The position numbers and the translations under genes are program-made. From Prorocentrum cordatum (Eukaryota; Sar; Dinophyceae; Prorocentrales; Prorocentraceae): a stretch of DNA of 64,000 nt. How positions within the stretch are numbered: the first letter of the stretch is position 1; the number at the start of each line of letters is the position of its first letter. The notes under the pieces were generated by a model. That model did no database searches. It had not been told where the DNA came from and was given only the letters and a program-made list of their open reading frames with translations. The DNA lies in NCBI GenBank assembly GCA_963575745.1, contig CAUYUJ010017818.1:159607-223606 (forward strand), written 5' to 3'. Positions 20,300 through 30,882 of the stretch are shown piece after piece.

Positions 20300-21590
20300 G
20301 CCATCATAGAGGCCATGGGCGGAAACGACGCGGAGGCGGAGGGGCAAAGGGCGAGACGGCAAGACGGGGGCCGGGAAAGTGGGCGGATCCCACTGTTTGC
20401 ACGGGCGAGTTCGACGCGCAGGCCGGGGGCCTCATGACCACGCATTACGTCGATGCTGACGACAATTCGAAGTACAGGACGGGCCTGAGGGGCGATTTGC
20501 CCGCGGAGCGCGCGGTGTCTCCCCGCGCGTTGGGTCGCGCTCGTTTGGTCGAGGTCGGCCGCGGCGACGCGGGCGAACAAGGGCCCGCTGCCTCGACGGC
20601 CTCGGTCGCGCTGGAGAAGAGGGCTGCGGAGGACGTAGACTGTGCGGCGCTGGTTGGGGCCCTCGCTGTCCTGGGCGGCGGCGCTGCTGATGCCGTGGGG
20701 ATCTGAGAAGTGCCTCAGCTGGTGCTTGTTCGATCGTGCGGTCGCTGTCGGAGGTCGCGCGGCGGCAGATGAGGCGTTCGCCAGTGTCGGGGAGGGCGGG
20801 TTCGAAGCGCCTTGGCGCCCCCCCCCGCCGTGGCGTGCCTCGCTAAACGTGGTGGACAGATTGTGGAGCTCCAAAAAAGGTTCGAGGCGCTGGGCGACGT
20901 CGGGAGGGGCAGACTGCTCCAACGAGCCCCAGCGTCGCGCCAGGTGATGTCCGCAGTGGAGGGGGGGGGGGGGGGCGCGGCAGCTGCCGTGGCGAGCTCA
21001 GCAGATCGCGATCGGCCTCGCGCAGCAGGGCGCAGCAGGGCGCAGACGGCGCGGCGCGTCCCGACGACGAGGTCTCGATCGGAGAGGTTTGCGCGGCCGC
21101 GGCAGCGGCGGGCGCGCCGACGCGCGCGCCGACAAAGCTGCAGACGCAGTCGCAGCCGAACGACGTCAGAGAGAGCGCGCCCGGAGGCGCAGAGGCTCGC
21201 GCTGCCCAGGTCGCCGCCGCCGGCAGCCGAGGCGCGCGCAGCTGCGAGTTCCCATTGAAACCGCGTTGTGCAGCTGGCGGGTACTTGCCCATTGCGAGGT
21301 CTGCCGATTTCTGCCATTGCGACGGCGCGTGGGGCTTCGAAAACCAGCCCCACCCGTCGCCCATTACCGAGTGGATCGCCGCGTTGTCGCGCGGGGAGGA
21401 GCTCGAGTGCACTCTGCCTGGCGAGGAGCGGCCGCGCGATGCGGCCATGGCCAACCGCTCCCGACTCCCACGGCAGACGCGGCGCATGGCGCATTCGTTC
21501 TGGCGGGCGAACCGGGCCACGAGGAGCGCGCGCGCGCGGGTTTGGATACGCTCGCATCGCATGCGCGCGCAAATCAAATCTCCAGCACCT
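20300..21590 (+). other. GC-rich region leading into the Helitron; no domain recognised
   Basis: Several + strand frames look partly coding (LMTTHYVDADDNSKYRTGLR near 20430; NQPHPSPITEWIAALSRGEE near 21340), but none can be assigned. They lie just upstream of a Helitron Rep-like domain and may be its decayed N-terminal part. G-runs at 20950-20970 break the frames. Confidence 0.3.
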
Positions 21591-22340
21591 CATCCCGGAA
21601 GACATCGCGAACGCGCGTCTCAACATGCACGAGACGGGCAAGAAGTCATCGCTGCAGGGCTTGATGAGCACCAAGGACGCCCCAAAAATGCCGCAGACCG
21701 CGCTGGCCTCCATACAGCGCAGCACCTATGGCACCCCCATATCCATCGGCCACCGCGAGCTCCTGCACCGCGAGGGCGCTGGATGCACGGTGCGCTTCGG
21801 CCCGCCGACGGTCTCTGCGACTCCCGACTTGGCCGGCGCAAAGCTGGCGCTGCTGTTGGCGGCGCGGCGCAAGGGGGGGTCACTCCGCGAGGCGCGATGC
21901 AGACCTGGGCCCTTCCCGCGGGGGGGGGGTCGAGAGGCTCGCGCGAGACCCCGTCGGACAGACCATGGTGTTCGAACTGATGATGCGTTTTTTCTTCGCC
22001 CGCGTCCTGGGTTTCCGCTCCGACGCGGTGGGCTGGCGTCGCCGCACGGATCGCGAGAGTTTGGGGCCGGGTTTCTTCGACGGCTGCGCGGCTGACTCCT
22101 ACGAGGTCGAACTTTCGGTGCCATCGAGGCGCAGGGCCGTGGCCCTCCCCATCCTCGCGTTCGCGTTTGGCTCGTACTCATCTCCACGCGAGAGCTGCTG
22201 GGCACTGTGATGAGAGACTCAGCAACCTTCAAGGGACGCTTGGAATTGACGATGCTCGAGCTCGCGCGCGCGGCGGCGCCCGCGCAGGAGTCGGCGGTCG
22301 CTGAGTTCGCGGGCTTCTGGCGGAGCGACATTGCAGGCCC
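21590..22340 (+). pseudogene. Helitron Rep-type N-terminal (Helitron_like_N) domain, frameshifted
   Basis: Reading through two frame changes, the + strand gives RLNMHETGKKSSLQGLMST, then KMPQTALASIQRSTYGTPIS and IGHRELLHREGAGCTVRFGP, then PTVSATPDLAGAKLALLLA, then (next frame) VERLARDPVGQTMVFELMMR, FFFARVLGFRSDAVGW, FFDGCAADSYEVELSVPS and RRRAVALPILAFAFGS. The order 'G-P-P-T ... L-A-x-D-P-V-x ... F-x-x-x-x-R-F-F ... L-G', ending in a strand that should lead to H-x-H, is that of the Helitron N-terminal domain. The expected histidines are lost (VALPILAF), as fits a dead copy. Runs of G (21877, 21919) coincide with the frame changes. Confidence 0.6.
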
Positions 22341-22608
22341 GCTGCCGCTCGAGGTGGAGGTCGGCGAACTCCCCGCGGGCCCGAGAGAGCGAGGGCAGTT
22401 TGGCGCCGCGGGGGAAGCGGGGCCCCGCCCCGGCGGAGTGCCGGAACACGGGCGAGAGCTAGGGCGAGCAGCCTCCGCATTTCTTTTGCCCAGACCAGGA
22501 GGAAGCAGATCAGCGGCAGGAAGCGGGGCGGCCGATGCCGGGCCTTTTCGACGACGCCGGGCAAGGAGGTCGCGGGCAAAGGCGCCCTGTCGGCGGAGCA
22601 GAAGGAAG

Positions 22609-22862
<254 letters not shown>

Positions 22863-25269
22863 GAGATCGCGGCACGCCACTGAGCGATTTTACCACGGGA
22901 CAACTGCCGCCCTTCCGTCTCGGGCACAGCGCGCAGAGCCCCATGGGCGAATTCCGACGGGCCATGCCGCCTGGCGACTTCATCTGGAGGTTGGCCGAAG
23001 ACGCCGACGATCTCGCGTCTGGCCTCGCTGCGCGCGTCTGCCGCCCGTCGCGCTCCAAGGGCCGCCCCAAACGCCCCTCGCAGATCGGCCGCCGTAACTT
23101 CTTCCGCGCGGCGAATCTCCGCGGCCCGGGGGCCGACCAGGGGGCGCGCGGCCGGCGGCGCGGCGAGGCCCTGCGCGGATGCCTCGGCATCTTCCGCGAG
23201 ACGACGCGCGGCGCGTTTGGAAGGATCATCGCCGTTCGAAAGCACCCGGGCGAGTTCTCCACGCAATGCGCGGGCATGTCTGCTATCCGCTCGATCTTGG
23301 ACCTGCGAGACCTGAGACGCGCGCTGCCGTCCAATCTCTGGTGGGACCCGTCCGGATGCGAACCCCTGCCGACGCCTCCGCGTCTGCGCCAGACTACTCC
23401 CGCGGCGCCTGCCCGCTGCGACCCCGCGACCTCGGCATCGGCGAGCAGGGGGGCCGGGGTTGGATGCAACGCCAGGGGGCCACGGGACATCGTCGCCGTG
23501 CCGTCGCGGCAGACTGGCTGCCCATCGGGCCCAGGTCACCCAATCCGACGATGGGCACTGTGCTCGAGGACATGCTCGACGGCGCGCGTCGCCTGACCGA
23601 CGACTAGTGCGAGGCCGACGCGGCGCCGCCTGTGGAGAGCGAGAATGGAGTAAAAGCGCACCGCCCGCCCAGTTCCTCGCGCGCGCGGGGCCGCGCTTCC
23701 ACCGTGCCTCCTTGAAGTCAGAACATAAAAAACATGCACGCAAAGGGTTTTATTTGTTTTACGCCGGAAGGGGGCGTCGTTGAGAGGGCGCCTGGCACGG
23801 ATGCGGGGATCGGGGTGGACTCGGTGTTTGGCGCTGGCGGTTTGCGCGGCAAGCGCGTTTAGTTGGTCGCATTTGCTCGGAACGCGTGACGGTTGGAAAG
23901 GCCGCCCACCAGCAACTGGCAGTCGTTTGCCTGCGGGCCAGAACAAATCGCCGCGGGCTCGCAACAGGGCGCAGGAAAGGGAGTTGGGAAGAGAGAAGCC
24001 CCTTCGATATGCAGCCAACAGTTCTTTTTCTATTCATCTGCCGAACGGCCAACCGAACGAACGAACAATTGTCTCGGCGCGCAGCGTTAGCTTTTCTTGC
24101 GCGCATCATGGCTTCCTGCCGTTGCTTCCTACGCTTCTTTCTCGCCCTCCTCTTCCTTTCCCTCTTCCCTTGCTTTGCCTTGCCCCGCCCCCCCTTCCAG
24201 CTCGGAGCTGCCGCCGCGCGCGAAGAGCGCAGCCCAAAGGGCGTTGCTGCAATTCCTTTGTGTGCCACGAAGTCTCGCGCAATTCCTTCGCGCACGGTCT
24301 GGTTGCACTGCCGGCGCGGGGGGCGCGCGAACCCCCACAAGAGGACACGCCATTCCTTTGCGTGGAGCTTGCTCTCCCGCCTCGAGGAGCGCGCGCGGCC
24401 CGGCGCGCAATCGCAAGGCCGCGGCGCCTGGCAGCGCGATGCAGCTGCGCCGGATTCTACGCCCAAAACGATCCTACGTGGACTTTGGCTCTTCTGCCGA
24501 ATTCGCGCTGGCAGGTGGCCAGCCGCGTCGCCGGCCCTGCGCGCCCGCGCGCGCTACTGCGTTCTGCTGCCGCGACGCGTGCTGCTGTCAACGGATGAAC
24601 AAACTGACGTTGCACGGTGGTTTGGCTGTGCCAAACCACCATGGAATGTTTGTTGGTAGCGGATCTTGGGATCTTGTCGCCGCCGGCAGCTTTGCCACGC
24701 CATGCGTCTCAACTGCGTCCTAGGGCACGGCCGTGCATCAACCCTGGTTCGGATCGGTGGGGATCCAGTGGCATGTGTGCACATGCGTTGCACCGTTGGT
24801 GGTGCCAAAACCCTTTGTGCGAAATTCCTTTGCGTGCTTGTTTTTCTGGCTCCTAGGAAGAGCGGGGCGGAGATGATGGCCCCCTTGCTAATGGAGGACG
24901 CGACGTTCGTCGCGCAGCGCAAGAAAGCGACAGCTGCCATCTGGCATGCGGGCTCGGCCTGGCGAGTTCTTTCCGGACACCTGGAGGCGCAGGAGAGGGA
25001 GGGCGAGCGCCGCGCTGCCGGCCCAGCTGCGCCTGTTCGGACGGGGCCGAGGTCGCCCTGCCATTCGACTTGCGGTGCACGGCGCGGGACGGCTGGCGCT
25101 TTGCGCCAAACCCGACGGCGAAGTGCGCGCTTCTCTGGATCTCCTCAAAGTCAAAGAGACGCTCAAGTCGCAGGTGCGCTCGGGGCAGGCGAGCGCCAGC
25201 CTCGGCGCGGCCTTCCAGGCGCTCAACACATTTCCATGGAAGTAAACGAGGGCGTCGTCGAGGACGATG

Positions 25270-25760
25270 TCGCAGCGCCGATCCTGTAGGCGGCGATGGT
25301 GCTTCCAGCGCAGATGCCTCTCGGAGCAGGTCTACCATGCTGTCGTGGTTCAGCTGGGCGACGTGCTGCATCGCGGCACGGGCCCCATTATGCGCGACAT
25401 GAACTTGTGCGTGCACAGCATGTTGGTGCACCGCGTCAAGAGGAACCTCGCCGCGCGGGAGGAATCGCCTGGCAGTCCGTGGTTCGTGGACATGGAGTTC
25501 GACGAGGGTTGCCCGTGTCGGAACACTTCCGCGCGGCGACCCGCGTTTGGGCCGCGCGTCCCGATGCCCAAGGGCATTCGTTTCATCTCCGAGAGTGCAT
25601 GGCGAAGGCCATCATATCCCGCCCCGCGCGCCGATGCCGCGATCGGCGAGGTAGACTTGACCAGGGAAGCGCGCCCGCAGCATGCCGACTCGGCGACTCG
25701 CGCGGCGCCGCCCGGGGGGGGGGCCGCAGCCCGCGCAGAACTTCGGGTCGGATAACCCAG
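25270..25760 (+). pseudogene. Unassigned coding-like part of the Helitron remnant
   Basis: A + strand frame runs coherently: QVYHAVVVQLGDVLHRGTGP, IMRDMNLCVHSMLVHRVKRN, LAAREESPGSPWFVDMEFDE and PMPKGIRFISESAW. Composition and codon bias look real. It lies between the Rep-like part (22 kb) and the helicase part (27 kb) on the same strand, which is why it is placed in the same element. I do not recognise the domain. Confidence 0.35.
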
Positions 25761-27093
25761 GGCCGTTCCAGCGTGGTTGGGCGGTCTTCCACGGAGAGCA
25801 GGAGAAAGCGGCGTCCGAGGCACGGCGAAAGAACCGCCCTGCGGCCGCAGTGCCCAGCCTCTGGCGGACCGTCGAGGCGCGCGGGCGGCTATTCCAGATC
25901 GGTGCCGTGGGAGAGAACGGCGAGGAGACCGACGACGCGCGCTTGCAGGGGGGGGGGGGCGTCGCTGCCTTCCGCGCGAGAATGCATCGCGGCCGTCACG
26001 GCGGTGACTTCTTCGAACGTCGAGCGCATTGCCTGGGCGCGCGCGAGGCCAGGCAGACGAGGGACGCAGCGGCTGCGCCCGAGGTCATCGCCCACCATGG
26101 ACGAGAGGGCGACGGCCAGGCGGGCGGCCAGATCGAAGTGGCCGCCCTGCGCGCGACGGCTGGCCTGGCCCCACCCGGCTCGGACGCGAGGAGCCTTCGC
26201 CGTCTTCTTCCGGGGGTCTTGCGCGAAGGCATTCGCCTCGAGACGGCGGGCGTGACCTAGAGATTCGCGAGGAAACTCATGGCCGCGTCTGCGACGACCT
26301 TCGACGACGGCGGTCTGTCCGCGCCTCGACGCCGCGCGGGGGGCGCCGACCAGCGCGCGTCACGCGTGAAGTAGGGCGCTTTCAGGAGCTACGACGCGCT
26401 CGCGCACTATGGCCCAGACGCGCTGAAGTCCTGGAGCTGCAAGGAGAGCGCCGAGGAGGAGCTGCCAGTCCAGGTCTGCCCCGCGCCTTCTGCGAGAGAG
26501 ACAGGAAAGCGGCTGCCCTTGGGGCCCGCGAGGGGAAGGCGCCATGCAGCCCTCGCGCCGAGGCCCCGAACCGAAGGCGCACCTCGCGCCCAGCGACGCG
26601 CGGCGCAGCCCAATGCGCGGCGCATCTCACGCAGAAGTTCGAGGATGGGCCTCTCGACCCGATCGCTAAGAAGCGAGTTCCGCGCGCGCTGAAGTGGGGC
26701 CAGACGCTGTTCCTAGCAGCGCCTTCGCCACGCCAGCCAGCAATGCCGCGCGGGAGGGCGAGCGGGAAGGCAAGCCCTGGGGGCGTTGGCAGAGCTTCCA
26801 GATGCTGGCGTTGAGTCAGGGCAGCTCAGGCAGAACGGCGATCGCGCCGGAGATCGCGCCGCCTGCCACGCACGCCCTCTTCGGGCAGGATGCCTCCAAT
26901 ATCGTCTGCGCCAAGTGCTCCCAGGCCGAGCAATGCAAAGCGACCGCGTGCCGCGGCGCCGCGCAGATGGGCATCGGGGAGCGCCGATGCTGCTCGCTGC
27001 CTGCTGCCGACGTCCTGTCGCAGATGACCGGTGCGACTGGCGATGCTGCCCGCTGCCGGTGCCCGGGCACGACTTAAGAAGAATTGAGCGCAC

Positions 27094-27260
27094 GTGCGGG
27101 TGTTCGCCATCGAGGAGATCAGCATGGCGTCGCCGAGCCTTCAAAATGCTCGCCCACCGCGCGCGCCTCCCACGCCGGGCGAACGGAGTGCTACTTGCAG
27201 CCGCCACGATCTACTTCGGGAACTTCGGGCCCGGGCGCGCCATTGCTTTCCGATCAGCTG
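27094..27260 (+). pseudogene. Helitron helicase Walker B segment
   Basis: VFAIEEISMASPSLQN (27100-27147) is a clear match to the Pif1/RRM3-type helicase motif II in Helitrons (hydrophobics, D or E, E, I-S-M-x-S, then L). The adjoining frame continues MLAHRARLPRRANGVLL and FGNFGPGRAIAF, consistent with the stretch that follows motif II. No Walker A (G-x-x-G-x-G-K) could be read upstream in 26.8-27.09 kb, so the ATPase is not intact. Frameshifts lie on both sides. Confidence 0.6.
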
Positions 27261-27726
27261 TCGGCCGCGCCCGACAGTCGCAGGGAGGGGCCGCCCGTCG
27301 AGCATTGGACGGCGAGGGAAATATTCCGCGAAGTTGGTCTGCGCGTCGAGCCCCAGCCACGGCGCTTCGTGGGCCCCGACCTCGCCGACCTCATGAACCT
27401 TGGAGGGGGCGAACTGGGCCATCCAGGGGGTGGATGAACAAGTGGGCCGTTCATCGGGTGGATGGAAGCGCGGTGGTGCGAGAAATCACAGCTGGGATTG
27501 CGGATGGCTCGGCCGTCCACTTTCACCTCGTCCCTCAACCATCTTTGCTGGAATCAGCTCCTGCCAGCTAGACAGCCCTGGGCCCTCTCGACTGTCTCCA
27601 CTTCTCTTGCGTATTTAATGGTCCCACTGGCTTTCGATCTCTTCTCCCTTCATGTTTTCTCAGTGTCCTCCACACCTGTACTGCTGCCCTTCTAGACGCG
27701 GTGCACTCGCCTCGACGTTGGGTTGT

Positions 27727-28075
27727 CAAAAAAAGGGGGAGGAGGAGGGGAGGAGGAGGAGAAGGAGGAGAAGGAGGAGGAGGGAGAGGTGATAATGGGA
27801 TGAATGAGGGAGGAGGAGGAAAAGGAGGTTCATAAGGATGAGCATGGAGGACGATGAGGGAGGAGGGCGGGAGCAGGATTGCGGAGGATGATGGAGGAGG
27901 AAGGAGGGGGGGCGGAAGGATGAGGACATGTGAGGAGGAGGAGGAGGAGGAGGAGGACGACGACGACGCGGGGCGAAAAGGGAGAAAAGGGACGACGAGG
28001 TGCGGGGCGAGAGGGCAGGAATGCTGGCGGGAGGGAGGGATGGAGGGAGGCATGGGAGCAGGAGAAGGGGAGGGA
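27727..28075. repeat. GGA-rich low-complexity block
   Basis: Imperfect ggaggaggaggag, gatgaggg and gaggaggagg words, with (GAC) triplets at 27956-27968. Inserted between the Walker B and C-terminal helicase parts of the Helitron. It yields long artificial serine/proline frames on the - strand. Confidence 0.8.
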
Positions 28076-28194
28076 GAGGCGGGGTGGTTTGGGATCGGTG
28101 CAAGGGCGCCCTGGGTCGCGGGAGCCAAGGCGGCCAGGCGCGCGAGTACCCTTCCCCCGAGGCGCGGAACGCCTTTCCGAGGGAGCTCTGGGAA

Positions 28195-28520
28195 GGGGTT
28201 CCATGAGCCGGGTGGATGGCCCACTTGGGGCCTCGGAGCATCAGCCGGACGGATGGCCCACTTGGGGCCCTGGACCAGTGCAGGGGTACTGGGTGCCCCG
28301 GTGTGATGTTCCATGAGCCGGGTGGATGGCCCACTTGGGGCCTGGGGGCGGCGAGGGGGTTGCGCGCAGGGCGTGCGAGGGTCGGGGGCGTGCATGAGCC
28401 GGATGGATGGCCCACTTGGGGCCTCGGGGGGGGCGGCCTCCAGGAGCCGGGTGGATGGCCCACTTGGGGCCTCGGAGCATCAGCCGGACGGATGGCCCAC
28501 TTGGGGCCTGCATTCGGCCT
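28195..28520 (+). repeat. Minisatellite, core GGATGGCCCACTTGGGGCC
   Basis: Seven copies of the 19-base core ggatggcccacttggggcc, each preceded by agccgggt or agccggac; spacings are 38 to 76 bp. It is followed at 28528-28580 by a 31-bp tandem duplication (cggaacagcgttcgggaagg). Inside the Helitron remnant. Confidence 0.85.
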
Positions 28521-28828
28521 CCGCGGAACAGCGTTCGGGAAGGGCTGCGCGCCTTCCCGGAACAGCGTTCGGGAAGGGCTGGCGGCGGAGGGAATGGGGA
28601 GGGGTGGGAGCGGGAGAGCACGAGGTTGGAAGAAAGGGGCAAATGGAGGGAGGGAAGGGGAAGGGGACGGGGGAAGGCGAAATAGGACAGGGGAGCTGGG
28701 GGAAGGGAGGGGGAGGGGGGGGGGAGGGATGAGGGAGGCAGAGTGCGAGAGAAAATGGGCGCGGTTGGCAGATGTAAGTAGCGGGCTAGCATCAGTGAGG
28801 CGCTGAACGACACTGGTGTGGGACGCGG

Positions 28829-28830
<2 letters not shown>

Positions 28831-28864
<34 letters not shown>
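28831..28864. repeat. (GAC)n microsatellite
   Basis: Eleven perfect copies of GAC. Within the Helitron remnant, preceded and followed by purine-rich sequence. Confidence 0.9.
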
Positions 28865-28866
<2 letters not shown>

Positions 28867-29269
28867 GGGCGAAAAGGGGAGTGAAGGGAGAAAAGGGGAG
28901 GTGGCGGCGGAGGGGGCAAGGGGCTGCGCGGTGGGCGGAGGCAGGGGGAGGGCCAGCACGGGAGCGTGCACGGGGCAGACCAGGCGAAGTGGCCACTTCG
29001 GCGCCACAGAAAGGGCGCGGCGGTCGACGGGCACACCTAGGACGAGAAGGAGAGAGGGTGGCAGAACAGCAATTCCAAGGCTGCCCCTCGCAGACAATTT
29101 GGCTTCACTCGCGCGGCCTGATCCCGCTTCGAGGTGTCTCCATGTCGACGCGGTAGCGGGCCGTGGGCCGAGGCGACCGAACTGCTCCGAACGCTGGGCG
29201 GAAAGGCGTTCCAGAAATCTTGGAACGCCTCCCCGAAAGCCGTTCCATGCACCCTTTCGACGGCCCACC

Positions 29270-30260
29270 TTCTGGATGGCCCTGTTCGCCCCGCCTAATG
29301 AACCTCGCGCGGAGGCCCCTCGTAAGATCGCGAAGACCTGGCAGCGCATCCAGATGAAGCCCAACAACAAGCGGCTAAGCGAGGAGCGGTTCCAGACGGG
29401 GCGCATGATCGCTTGATTCTGGGGCACCGTGGCCTGGTGAATGATTCTGCGCGCAAGGAGAGGTGCCGCGTCTCTGGGGCAGGGTCTTTACCTCGCCCAG
29501 GCTGCCGCCTCGTCCACGCCTCAGTTACCTGTCGATTTGGCCGCTAAGTTGGCGAACCAGGCGCATTCTGCGCCTCGCTAGCGGCGTTCACAGGGCGTTG
29601 CCTTGGCGAGTCGGCGCGCGCGCGCGCTCCTGCTGGAGCACTGAGGCCTCGAGAAGGGGACTCGTGGAGGACGCCGAGGGCGGGGTCGCGCGCGCGGCCG
29701 TCCAAACCGCGGGCGAGGGCGAGGCGGGGGCAGCGAAGGCCGAGCGACGGCCCGCTCACCCGCGCTGCATGCTTTGCGGGGCGCGGGCGCGCATGAGCAG
29801 ATGCAGGGTGGGCCGCGGCGGCGAAGGGCTTGCGGGGCTCGGCGCTTGCATCGATGCCGCTGATGCGGCGGGCCTCAGCTCGTTTTCATCGGGCTGCAGA
29901 CCTCGAGCCCGTTCGGGTTTCGCAGGCGCGAGGTCGCGCGCGCAGGGCGGGTCGTTTCGCGCGCCGAGGTCCTCGTGTGCACGGCCTTCCAGGGCCAGGC
30001 CATGCGCGGCGGAGTCGTCTTTGACGCTGGGCGCCGGGTGCAGGGGCGCGGGCGATTCGGGCGCGCTCTGGCTGCACCTCTTACGTGATGCTCTCGAGTG
30101 CGACCGCGGTGAACAACCTGCTGATGATGCGCGACCCTGGGTTTGATTTCCCTTCCCGCGGCAAGGCCGCAGACCTGGCCGCGCGCCTGCGCGCGTTTGG
30201 TGCTCGCGTGAAGAGGCGCAAGGGGGGGGCGGAGAGGCTGGCTGGCGGGCGAGCTAGGCC
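29270..30260 (+). pseudogene. Helitron helicase C-terminal part, decayed
   Basis: Readable pieces in order: WQRIQMKPNNKRLSEERFQT and GRMIA, stop, FWGTVAW, stop, MILRARRGAASLGQGLYLAQ, then VDLAAKLANQAHSAPR (one frame, 29330-29581, with TGA at 29414 and 29435). Then HRALPWRVGARAR and RGLVEDAEGGVARAAVQTAG (next frame), then FRRREVARAGRVVSRAEVL, VCTAFQGQAMRGGVVFDAGR (about 29910-30045), then SYVMLSSATAVNNLLMMRDP, GFDFPSRGKAADLAARLRAF and GARVKRR (30079-30225). The T-A-F-Q-G-Q-x-M-R-G-G-V-V-x-D stretch is helicase motif VI and Y-V-M-L-S-x-A-T is the closing SF1 motif. The order of these blocks is the one expected for Helitron helicases. At least three frame changes and two in-frame stops show it is dead. 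Confidence 0.7.
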
Positions 30261-30831
30261 TTCGTGCTTCCCGAGAGTAATCACAGGAGCTTTCAATTTT
30301 CCCAAGCGCCGCAGCAACGCAGCGCGCTGGCCGCGCGTTGCCCATGCTTCATCATCGCGCTGCTGCTGCTGAGGTGGTTGTCCCCCCCCCCCCGATGTCT
30401 TCCTTTTGCTCCCCCACTCCCCTTGCAATGCCTCCCGTTGTTTTGCGTCTGTTCTGCGAGTCGGCCGCGCGCACTTAAACCCTCTGTTGCAGTGATTTTG
30501 TCACGCGATTGCCGCCGCACCTTATATTTTCTCTTGTCTCCGATGGGTTGGGCACGTCGCGTGGCAATTTATCCCCCCGCGATAACGGCCGCAGCCGCGG
30601 GTGGGGGGGATGGGAGGACGGGTCTGGTCACATCACGATTCGCGCTGGCGCCGTTTGGGGTATTTCAGAGTGTCAAATTGCCGGACGGCGCCGGCGCGAT
30701 TCGGGACGTGACCAGGGGTGGGGTGGGGACGGAGGGTGGGCGGGGCCATTCTTGGGCGTCATCGCGAACAATAGATAGAAGCATGTGGTGTTTGATACTT
30801 CTTTGTTTCTTTGTCATTCTCGTTCGACCAG

Positions 30832-30882
30832 GTGCCATCGAGGGCAAGAACGCGTTTGTCAAGTTTCTCGCACCCTGGTGAG
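30832..30882 (+). CDS. PDI-like gene, exon a: strand before the active site, ending in TGA G
   Basis: Preceded by a good pyrimidine tract and CAG (ctttgtttctttgtcattct, cgttcgaccag). Reads (x)GT, then AIEGKNAFVKFLAPW, then TGA at 30879-30881 and one G. The next intron begins gcgacg. N-A-F-V-K-F-x-A-P-W directly before C-G-H-C is the hallmark of PDI thioredoxin domains. A GT donor (GTGAGG at 30878) would break the frame with exon b, and a GA donor (gaggcg at 30880) would give W-C-H-C, one residue short of the CxxC spacing. Only the GC donor keeps both frame and spacing. Confidence 0.8.

Noticed and set aside
27568-29036. Long Pro/Ser-rich frames on the - strand
   Set aside because: Produced by GGA-rich sequence and the GGATGGCCCACTTGGGGCC minisatellite; no domain.
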